DNA from: Bacteroidales bacterium UBA3289
GTDB lineage: Bacteria; Bacteroidota; Bacteroidia; Bacteroidales; UBA932
Direction: 5' to 3'
Length of the DNA: 14,613 bases
NCBI GenBank assembly: GCA_002361625.1
Contig: DETL01000013.1
Coordinates: forward strand, 12,712-27,324
This document shows positions 7,202 to 12,406 of this stretch, in pieces. A program made the translations under genes and the position numbers. Under the pieces are notes generated by a model. It was given only the letters and a program-made list of their open reading frames with translations, was not told the origin of the DNA and searched no databases. Within the stretch, counting starts at the first letter, position 1. Each line of letters begins with the position of its first letter.

Positions 7202-8623
7202 TTATGATCTTGCTTCGATTGCCTTGTTGATTTCGTCCATCTTTTCGTCCGTGAGCTCGTACTTGGAGATGATCCACATCGCCAGGAGCAGGAGGACGGC
7301 CGGGATCACGCACACGAGCCAGAGGATGCCCTGCTCGGCGAGCGGGGTCTGCGTGGCGCTGTCGGCGTTGAATCCCACCCAGGCGAGGACGAGGCCCGGG
7401 ACCACGCCGCCGAGGGCCATGCCGGCCTTGAAGAAGATGCCGGTGAGGGCGTTCACGATGCCGGCGATGCGCTTGCCGGTGGTGTATTCGCCGTAGGAGA
7501 TGACCTCGGGAACGAGGGCCCACATGTAGCCCGTCGCCGTGATGATGCCCGTGGACTTGACGAACTGGGCGATGCACAGGAGGACGAAGTTCCCCTTGAG
7601 CGCCGGAATGGACACGAAGGTGTACATCATGGCCATGCCCAGGATGGCGACCCCGAGGAAGAGGTAGAACATCCCGCGCTTGCCGATCTTCTTCTTGATG
7701 GCGGGCACCAGCGGCATGAAGATGAAGGCGGGAATGGTCCCGAGCCACATGAACAGGGTAGTCAGCAGCGGGGTTGCCTTCACGTTATAGGTCATGAAAT
7801 AGGCGTCGGCCGCATTTCCCACGCTCATCATCGCGAAAGCGGTGATGAAGAAGAAGGCCAGCACGCGGAGGGGCTTGTTCCGGACGAACTCCATCCAGAG
7901 GTCGCTCACTTTCACGTTGGCCGCCTCCTTCTGGTCCATGACCACGCGCTCTTTGCACTGGGAGAAGCAGAAGACGAGGAGGGCGAGCCCGGCGAGGGCG
8001 AAGATCGTCATGGTGATGAACCAGGCCGATCCGGCCTCCGGCGTATTGTACACGGCGGTCATCTTCCCGGTTTCCGGGTTCAGAACCTTCGGGGCGAAGA
8101 GGGCGATGATCAGCGGAAGGGACTTCACGCACAGGGCGCCGAGGTTCGCCATGAACATCCGGGTGCTGGTGAGGATGGTGATTTCATCCGTGTCCCGGGT
8201 GAGGGAGGCGTTGAGGGCGCCGTAAGGGACGTTCACGAGGGTATAGCACATGGACATGCCCACATAGGTGACGTAGGCATAGACCAGGGAGCCGCTGAAC
8301 CCGTTCCAGAAGCAGAGGATGGCGAGGCCCACGAGCGGAATGCCGCCCAGGATGAGCCAGGAGCGGTATTTGCCCCACTTGGGATTGCCCTTGTCCACGA
8401 TGGTGCCCACGATGGGGTCCCAGACGACGTCCACCAGGCGGACGATGAGGAACATCAGTGCGGCGACGTCCGGCTTGAGCCCGAAGACGTTCGTGTAGAA
8501 GAAAAGGAGCCAGATCGAGATGGTCTGGTAGATGAGGTTCTGGGCCATGTCGCCGGCGCCGAAACCGATGCGCTGGAGCCAGCTGAGCTTGTAAAATCCT
8601 TTGGATGAGGTGTTCTCGGCCAT
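7202..8623 (-). CDS. GPH-family (MelB/XynP-like) sugar:cation symporter
   Basis: 473 residues, a major-facilitator fold with about 12 hydrophobic segments in the inner membrane. The GPH signature is clear: RLVDVVWDPIVGTIVD (about 62-77) with Arg62, Asp65 and Asp69 in the places of MelB Arg52, Asp55 and Asp59, the last two being the cation-site acids. WGKYRSWLILGGIP (about 83-96) forms the typical cytoplasmic loop, followed by VNVPYGALNASLTRDTDEI. The central loop carries SDLWMEFVRNKPLR, and the second half has VPEVISYGEYTTGKR, also typical. It begins one base after the esterase stop and is followed six bases later by GH43. Import of xylosides or arabinosides is inferred from that pairing, which is common for xylan oligosaccharide use. 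Confidence 0.93.
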   Translation of the reverse strand: MAENTSSKGFYKLSWLQRIGFGAGDMAQNLIYQTISIWLLFFYTNVFGLKPDVAALMFLIVRLVDVVWDPIVGTIVDKGNPKWGKYRSWLILGGIPLVGLAILCFWNGFSGSLVYAYVTYVGMSMCYTLVNVPYGALNASLTRDTDEITILTSTRMFMANLGALCVKSLPLIIALFAPKVLNPETGKMTAVYNTPEAGSAWFITMTIFALAGLALLVFCFSQCKERVVMDQKEAANVKVSDLWMEFVRNKPLRVLAFFFITAFAMMSVGNAADAYFMTYNVKATPLLTTLFMWLGTIPAFIFMPLVPAIKKKIGKRGMFYLFLGVAILGMAMMYTFVSIPALKGNFVLLCIAQFVKSTGIITATGYMWALVPEVISYGEYTTGKRIAGIVNALTGIFFKAGMALGGVVPGLVLAWVGFNADSATQTPLAEQGILWLVCVIPAVLLLLAMWIISKYELTDEKMDEINKAIEARS

Positions 8624-8624
8624 A

Positions 8625-10205
8625 TCAGTTCAGGTTTTGTGAATTCAGGATGACGTTTGCGGTGCGCTGCCCGACGGTTTTCTTGTCCTGCGGGTGGATG
8701 TCGTTCCATTCGCCGAGGTCCGCGTTCGGGACGAGGTACACCCCATCCACCTTCCCGGCGGTGGCACGCTGCTCCTTCTGCACGCGGTTCCAGCCCCAGT
8801 CGTTGTCAGTGAGTTCGGAGTGCTCGAAGGCGGCCAGTTCGATGACGTAGAAGGGAAGGTCCGGGGTCGATGTCTCCGCCCGCCAGGAGGCGACCATCGT
8901 CTCCAGCAGGTGGCCGTAGTCCGCGGCATTGCCGCAGTTGCTTTCGCCCTGGTACCAGATGACGCCGGCGAAGGGATAGGCCTTCATCGGGGCCGTGATA
9001 GCGTTCCACAGGCCTGCCGGTTTGTACTGGAGGAACACCTGGGAAGGGCGCGCCGGCATCCGGCGGCCGTCCTTGTGCTCCCAACCGGTGAGAAGGGAGA
9101 TGTCACCGTCCTTTGTTTCCAGGCTGTAGCGCTTGTCCGGAACGGCGCTGGCGGGATTGCCGCCCGCAGCGTAAAGGTGAATTTCGATCAGGTTATCCCC
9201 CTCGTGCAGGATCCCTTCCGGAACCGTGTAATTGCGAGGAGGATACATATACGTGGTGTTCCCCACATACGTGCCGTTCACGAACGTGGAATCCGCGTCG
9301 ATGAGGGCGCCGAGGTGCAGGATGGAGGGCCCTTCCGGGGCCTTGGTCAAGGTCACTTTCCGGCGGAGGTAGTGGCTGCCATAGACATTCTGTCCCTGGC
9401 GGTCCTTTGCCCAGCCCTTGTCGAACAGATCGATAGCCTTCCATTTCGCGGCCGTATTGGCCGGGAGGGCGTTATGGGCGTTCTGCCAGTTGCTGTACAG
9501 GGTGGCGTTGAAACGGTTGATGCTGTCCAGGTACGCAGGCTGCTGAAGCAGGTGCAGCTCGTCCAGCGCATATCCGGGGAGGCAGGCCTCTTCGATCCAC
9601 GCCTCGATGGGCGATCCGCCCACGGCATTGTTCACCATGCCCACGGGAACGCCCGTTTTTTCCTGCAGGTACCGGGCAGTGAAGTAGCTCACGGCACTCC
9701 AGCCGAGGGCGGTGGAATCGCTGTCCAGGACCTCCCAGCGGGCGTCGGGGAGTTCTTCCGCCGGTGTATCGAACCGGTAGGCGAGGGGAACTTTCATGTA
9801 CCGGACCTTATCGTTGGCGTATCCCTTGATGTCGTCGGCGACCACGTCCAGGCAGCGCCTCACGGGCAGTTCCATGTTGGACTGGCCGGAACAAAGGTAC
9901 ACATCCCCCACGAGCACATCCTGCAAGGTGCAACCGTTCGCTTCCAGCGTGTAAGGACCGCCGGCTTCCGAGGCGGGAAGCGTGACGCACCAGCGGCCGG
10001 CCGTATCGGCCTTGGCCTTGAGTGTCCGTCCCTGCCAGCGCACCTTGACGGCGGCGCCGGGCTCCGTGGTTCCCCGCACGGGAATCTCCCGGCCGCGCTG
10101 GATCACCATGCCGTCCCCGAAGGGAGCGGAGAATGTGACGGGGACCGGCTCGCTGCAGGCGGCGAGTGTCAGGAGGAGCGTCAGGATGGGAAGGCCATGT
10201 TTCAT
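8625..10205 (-). CDS. SGNH-type carbohydrate O-acetylesterase (sialate O-acetylesterase-like) lipoprotein
   Basis: 526 residues from ATG 10203-10205. I chose this Met, not the upstream one at 10226, because it starts the lipoprotein signal MKHGLPILTLLLTLAAC with Cys17 as the lipidated residue; the longer form would read through the -7 element. The SGNH blocks are YLCSGQSNMELP with nucleophile Ser109, GVIWYQGESN with the oxyanion Asn, and DIHPQDKK with Asp502 and His504. A jelly-roll-like insert (roughly residues 265-360, HLGALIDADSTFVNG and GDNLIEIHLY) resembles the inserted sugar-binding domain of this family. It is first in an operon with a sugar symporter and GH43, so removal of acetyl groups from xylan-derived sugars at the cell surface is more likely than action on sialic acid. 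The stop is TGA. Confidence 0.9.
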   Translation of the reverse strand: MKHGLPILTLLLTLAACSEPVPVTFSAPFGDGMVIQRGREIPVRGTTEPGAAVKVRWQGRTLKAKADTAGRWCVTLPASEAGGPYTLEANGCTLQDVLVGDVYLCSGQSNMELPVRRCLDVVADDIKGYANDKVRYMKVPLAYRFDTPAEELPDARWEVLDSDSTALGWSAVSYFTARYLQEKTGVPVGMVNNAVGGSPIEAWIEEACLPGYALDELHLLQQPAYLDSINRFNATLYSNWQNAHNALPANTAAKWKAIDLFDKGWAKDRQGQNVYGSHYLRRKVTLTKAPEGPSILHLGALIDADSTFVNGTYVGNTTYMYPPRNYTVPEGILHEGDNLIEIHLYAAGGNPASAVPDKRYSLETKDGDISLLTGWEHKDGRRMPARPSQVFLQYKPAGLWNAITAPMKAYPFAGVIWYQGESNCGNAADYGHLLETMVASWRAETSTPDLPFYVIELAAFEHSELTDNDWGWNRVQKEQRATAGKVDGVYLVPNADLGEWNDIHPQDKKTVGQRTANVILNSQNLN

Positions 10206-10223
10206 ATGCGTTTTTTCTTGATA

Positions 10224-10231
10224 CAAAGGTA
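10224..10231 (-). promoter_or_regulatory. -7 element of the esterase-transporter-GH43 operon
   Basis: Minus-strand TACCTTTG matches TAnnTTTG and lies about 18 bases before the chosen ATG. No convincing -33 TTG is seen at the expected spacing; the inverted repeat at 10242-10271 occupies that region instead, so activation by a regulator is possible. Confidence 0.5.
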
Positions 10232-10241
10232 CGGGGAAAAT

Positions 10242-10271
10242 CCCTGAAACACTGAAAAGAATGTTTCAGGG
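10242..10271. terminator. Perfect 10-base inverted repeat: terminator of the upstream GH30 remnant, or operator
   Basis: CCCTGAAACA and TGTTTCAGGG are exact reverse complements separated by ten bases. Read on the minus strand it follows the stop of the GH30 fragment and is followed by ATTTTCC, as in a terminator. It also sits just upstream of the esterase -7 element, where an operator would lie. Both readings are open. Confidence 0.5.
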
Positions 10272-10306
10272 GCTTTAAAAATGATATCCGGATTTTCGAT
10301 TTCGGT

Positions 10307-10475
10307 TCAAATACTGCTATTTCCGATACAGGCGTTCCAGCCGGTCGTGAGGCAGCCGTGGATTTCCTTGACCACCTCCATGGTTTCGGTCCAGTGGTCG
10401 GTCCCTTTGCTCCAGCTCTCGTCATACAGGTGTTCGGTCATCCAGAGGCGTTTCCCCTTTTCTGCGGGCAGGGCT
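10307..10475 (-). pseudogene. GH30 xylanase fragment, broken at both ends
   Basis: Minus-strand translation of about 10331-10462 gives GKRLWMTEHLYDESWSKG, then TETMEVVKEIHGCLTTGWNA. This resembles the C-terminal barrel region of GH30 glucuronoxylanases (pattern WMTEHY...EIHDCM...NAYVWWY). After GWNA the expected YVWWY is replaced by CIGNSSI and a TGA stop at 10307-10309; before GKR the frame runs into the XRE fragment's DNA. So only about 44 codons of a protein usually ten times longer remain, with no start. It precedes the esterase gene on the same strand, where an intact GH30 would fit a xylan cluster. The recognition rests on motif memory and a search should confirm it. Confidence 0.6.
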
Positions 10476-10620
10476 GACCCAGGAAGAACTCGCGACCAGG
10501 ATTGGAACGAAAAAGAGTTTCATTTCCCGGGTCGAGCGAGGACATGCCGACATTCAACTGTCCACGCTGGTAAAATTGTTCCAAGGTCTCGGTCGTCAGG
10601 TCAGCGTGAGAGTGTTGTAA
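10462..10620 (+). pseudogene. XRE/HigA-like antitoxin, C-terminal fragment
   Basis: A plus-strand frame ending in TAA at 10618-10620 reads AGLTQEELATRIGTKKSFIS, then RVERGHADIQLSTLVKLF and ends GRQVSVRVL. This is the helix-turn-helix core and tail of an HTH_3 protein of the kind paired with HigB toxins (LTQEELA, KKSFISRVE-G, STL-K are the classic positions). The N-terminal part and start codon are missing: upstream the frame enters DNA belonging to the GH30 fragment on the other strand, so the break is sharp at about 10460-10470. No toxin partner is visible. In function it is presumably dead. It has no usable start codon of its own. Confidence 0.7.
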
Positions 10621-10731
10621 GCCTCGAATGTCAACACCCTTATTGAGCCGGTACTCATAACAAAAAGGATGACGTCAGGTCTTTTTGACTTTGTCGCTCA
10701 CTTTTTAATCGGGAATTACGGTTTTTGCCGG
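10621..10731. other. Unassigned junction sequence between XRE and GH10 fragments
   Basis: About 110 bases with no recognisable coding content. It contains AAAAAG, a TGACGTCA palindrome and CTTTTT in order (about 10662-10686), a weak hairpin that could be the terminator of the former antitoxin gene. The GH10-like frame is open through its second half, but the translation there does not resemble GH10. Confidence 0.4.
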
Positions 10732-11031
10732 ACGATGACCGGCCGGATGGTCCGCATCGCGGAACTGGACATCAAGTGCACGGACATGAATGCGCAGGCC
10801 GACCTTTATAAGTTCATCTTCCAGAAGTACCTGGAAATCGTTCCGGCGGCCCAGCGCGGCGGCATTACCATCTGGGGCATCAACGACAAGGATTCCTGGG
10901 TGGGCGAGAACAACGCCCCGCTCCTGTACGCCGGCTCCACCTACATCCGCAAGCCCGCCTACGAGGCCCTCTACCTCTATCTCTGCGAACTCGCCGGGGT
11001 GGATCCTTATAAGGAAGTCCCTGTGAAATAA
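10732..11031 (+). pseudogene. GH10 endo-1,4-beta-xylanase, C-terminal fragment
   Basis: Translation from about 10732 gives TMTGRMVRIAELDIKCTDMN, then RGGITIWGINDKDSWV, NAPLLYAGSTYIRKPAYEAL and a TAA at 11029-11031. These are the last strands of the GH10 barrel: the nucleophile Glu (codon 10762-10764) in the AELD motif, the TIWG-ND-DSW strand and the NAPLL...KPAYE C-terminus. The N-terminal two thirds, including the acid/base Glu, signal peptide and start, are absent; the open frame upstream to 10669 is unrelated in sequence. About 98 codons of a roughly 350-codon catalytic domain survive. It fits a xylan-degrading region that has been cut and rejoined, or an assembly join. No RBS or promoter belongs to it. 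Confidence 0.8.
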
Positions 11032-11087
11032 CCGGATTTCAGCAGCGAACTGGCTGCCGCCACCATAGCAGCATCCTGCAGTTTTTC

Positions 11088-11117
11088 TTGATTCCCGAAA
11101 CAAATTTCGTAACTTTG
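11088..11117 (+). promoter_or_regulatory. Promoter of the tRNA-tRNA-dsRBD gene unit
   Basis: TTG (11088-11090) and TAACTTTG (11110-11117) are separated by 19 bases, an excellent Bacteroidetes promoter. The -7 element ends 14 bases before the first tRNA. A short inverted repeat CGAAA-CAAA-TTTCG (11096-11109) fills most of the spacer and may be a regulator site. A weak hairpin with GTTTTTC (about 11068-11087) precedes it. Confidence 0.75.
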
Positions 11118-11131
11118 CGGAGCACACTCCA

Positions 11132-11226
11132 GCGGAAGTAGTGTAACGGCAGCACGCAAGACTTCAGATCTTGATCGGCGTACCTCCAGTGCGCAGGCGC
11201 GGGTTCGACTCCCGTCTTCCGCTCCA
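11132..11226 (+). tRNA. Non-canonical tRNA with long variable arm, anticodon UCA (reads UGA), glycine-type acceptor
   Basis: 95 bases including an encoded CCA. Acceptor GCGGAAG/CTTCCGC (11132-11138, 11216-11222), U8, A9, D-stem GTGT/GCAC with A14, G18, G19 and A21. The anticodon stem CAAGA/TCTTG encloses loop CTTCAGA, so the anticodon is TCA at 11164-11166. A 25-base variable region folds as GCGTAC/GTGCGC. The T-arm is GCGGG-TTCGACT-CCCGT. Discriminator is U73. G1:C72, C2:G71, G3:C70, U73 and C35 are glycine identity elements in bacteria, yet Gly tRNAs have short variable loops. It is not a normal selC tRNA: the acceptor has 7, not 8, pairs and the D-stem is short. An automatic caller might label it Sec or suppressor. 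It may decode UGA or have a regulatory role; charging is unknown. Confidence 0.75.
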
Positions 11227-11232
11227 CCCCAC

Positions 11233-11326
11233 ACGGGCTTAGTGTAATGGCAGCACACAGGTTTTCGGGGCCTGATCGCCGGTTTCCAACCCGGCAGAGG
11301 AGGTTCGATTCCTCCAGCCCGTGCCA
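11233..11326 (+). tRNA. Non-canonical tRNA with long variable arm, anticodon UCG
   Basis: 94 bases with encoded CCA, six bases after the first tRNA. Acceptor ACGGGCT/AGCCCGT (11233-11239, 11316-11322), the same D-arm as its neighbour with one base change (GTGTAATGGCAGCAC), anticodon stem CAGGT/GCCTG with loop TTTCGGG, so the anticodon is TCG (11265-11267). A 24-base variable region folds as GCCGG/CCGGC around TTTCCAAC. T-arm GGAGG-TTCGATT-CCTCC, discriminator G73. By anticodon it reads CGA (Arg), but bacterial Arg tRNAs lack a long variable arm, and the classes that have one (Ser, Leu, Tyr) do not use UCG. The shared D-arm and the shared ATCG...TCCA frame of the variable arm show that it is a paralogue of the UCA tRNA. 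Its amino acid is not known. Confidence 0.72.
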
Positions 11327-11327
11327 G

Positions 11328-12329
11328 ATGAACAAGGTGGAGCATACCCAGCAACCCCGCCCCCGGGACAATTTCAAAGCCTGGGAAGATCCGTTGTACA
11401 ACGACCTCCGGAAAATCTTCTCCCGCGCCCGTCTGCGTGAAGTCCTTACTCACAGTTCCTTCTTCGAGAAGGAAGGCAAGGGCAACAGCCGCTACGTCTT
11501 TGCCGGGATGTTCGTTTTCAAGGGCCAGGTGGCCGACGTGCTCTACAAGTATTTCACAGGCGATGGCACCCGCCTGCAGCATATCCTCGGTAATCTTCTC
11601 CGCCAAGAGCGCTTGGAGCGGATGTTTGATACTTGGAAGCTCCGGCAGTTCGTGCGCGCCGGGGAGAAGTTCGACATCGTCAGCCATAGGCACATTTTCG
11701 TTTATGCCATCTTCGGGTACGTGTCGGGCTTGGATGACGACCTGCGCAACTGGTTTATATCCAAGTACATCCTGTCAGATGACGTAAAACATCTCTTTAC
11801 TCATCGCAAGCGTAACCGCGACATCCTTGCCCAGGCAGATGAGATAGTCCGGCAGGCCGACGGACGAAGGCTCACGCTGGAGATGTCACTTACGGAGGAC
11901 GGGCTACATCGGGCTCAAGCCGTTCTTACCGACGGAACCTTCCTTTGCGAGGCCACCAGCAAAAGCTGGCGCTATGCCCGCACCAAGGCCTCCAAGATGG
12001 CGCTGAACCTGTTGGCGACGCCAGGCCGCAAGGCGCTGCTCGCCAATCCCGAGTACCAGGCCCGGGTGAAGGCAAAGCTCGAGGAAGAGAAAGCGCAACG
12101 TGCCCAGGCCATCGCAGAGCGCAACGCCGCCAAGGAAGCCCTGCGCACAAAAAAGGACGAAGAGCGCGCTGCCCTCGCCAAGGCGCGCGACGCCAAGCGC
12201 CGCGCCAGCCAGGCCGAAGCCAAGAAGCGGCGGGCGGAAAACGCCGCCCGCGCCGCGGCCAAGGCCGCCAAGGAAGCCCGCCCCATGAGCGCCCGCAAGC
12301 GCCGTCACCTCGAGGACAAGAAAAAATAA
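11328..12329 (+). CDS. Catalytically dead RNase III-like protein with dsRNA-binding domain and basic tail
   Basis: 333 residues from ATG 11328, one base after the CCA of the second tRNA; earlier in-frame starts lie inside that tRNA and are rejected. Residues about 25-150 resemble an RNase III domain: LREVLTHSSFFEKE (37-49), NSRYVFAGMFVFKGQVADVL (53-72) in place of N-RLEFLGDAVL, and HIFVYAIFGYVSGLDDDLRN (122-141) in place of the fEAliGAiyld helix. The acidic catalytic residues of those helices are replaced by Val, Met and others, so no cleavage is expected. Residues about 178-229 look like a dsRBD (LTLEMSL, HRAQAVLTDGTFLCEATS, ARTKASKMALNLL). From 240 to the end there is a Lys/Arg/Ala/Glu-rich helical tail. 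It shares a promoter with the two unusual tRNAs and has no room for a leader, so binding or maturing those RNAs is a reasonable inference. Confidence 0.8.
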   Translation: MNKVEHTQQPRPRDNFKAWEDPLYNDLRKIFSRARLREVLTHSSFFEKEGKGNSRYVFAGMFVFKGQVADVLYKYFTGDGTRLQHILGNLLRQERLERMFDTWKLRQFVRAGEKFDIVSHRHIFVYAIFGYVSGLDDDLRNWFISKYILSDDVKHLFTHRKRNRDILAQADEIVRQADGRRLTLEMSLTEDGLHRAQAVLTDGTFLCEATSKSWRYARTKASKMALNLLATPGRKALLANPEYQARVKAKLEEEKAQRAQAIAERNAAKEALRTKKDEERAALAKARDAKRRASQAEAKKRRAENAARAAAKAAKEARPMSARKRRHLEDKKK

Positions 12330-12330
12330 T

Positions 12331-12353
12331 CCCGGCTTCCGCCGGGCTTATTT
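12331..12353 (+). terminator. Terminator after the dsRBD gene
   Basis: CCCGGC-TTCC-GCCGGG, a perfect six-base stem with a four-base loop, followed by CTTATTT. It starts one base after the end of the stop codon and closes the plus-strand tRNA-tRNA-dsRBD transcript. Confidence 0.75.
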
Positions 12354-12371
12354 CATCATGAGGTTTCCCTC

Positions 12372-12406
12372 TGTCATCCTGAGGGAGCGAAGCGACCGAA
12401 GGATCT
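12372..12406. repeat. Dispersed intergenic repeat (TGTCATCCTGAGGGAGCG type)
   Basis: The string from TGTCATCCTGAGG to GACCGAAGGATCT is an imperfect palindrome (TCCT...AGGA ends) of a kind I recognise as occurring many times between genes in diverse bacteria, including gut Bacteroidales. Here its end overlaps the TAG stop (12405-12407) of the minus-strand recoded gene. Such repeats are frequent sites of both recombination and misassembly. Confidence 0.55.

Noticed and set aside
6308..7207. Plus-strand open frame of 299 codons
   Set aside because: Antisense to the GH43 gene, whose three catalytic acids are present.
8694..10247. Plus-strand open frame of 517 codons
   Set aside because: Antisense to the esterase gene with its lipobox and SGNH motifs; no independent evidence.
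10281..10646. Plus-strand frame of 121 codons as a gene
   Set aside because: Wrong frame for the XRE fragment and antisense to the GH30 fragment; it only bridges the patchwork by chance.
11132..11226. Ordinary selenocysteine tRNA (selC)
   Set aside because: It has a seven-pair acceptor, four-pair D-stem with a normal D-loop, and no selenoprotein or sel gene is visible in the window; the neighbouring UCG paralogue also argues against it.
11007..11693. Minus-strand open frame of 228 codons across the tRNAs
   Set aside because: Its GSRTRACALEVRRS-like stretch is simply the reverse complement of a tRNA, a well-known source of false proteins, and it overlaps the dsRBD gene.
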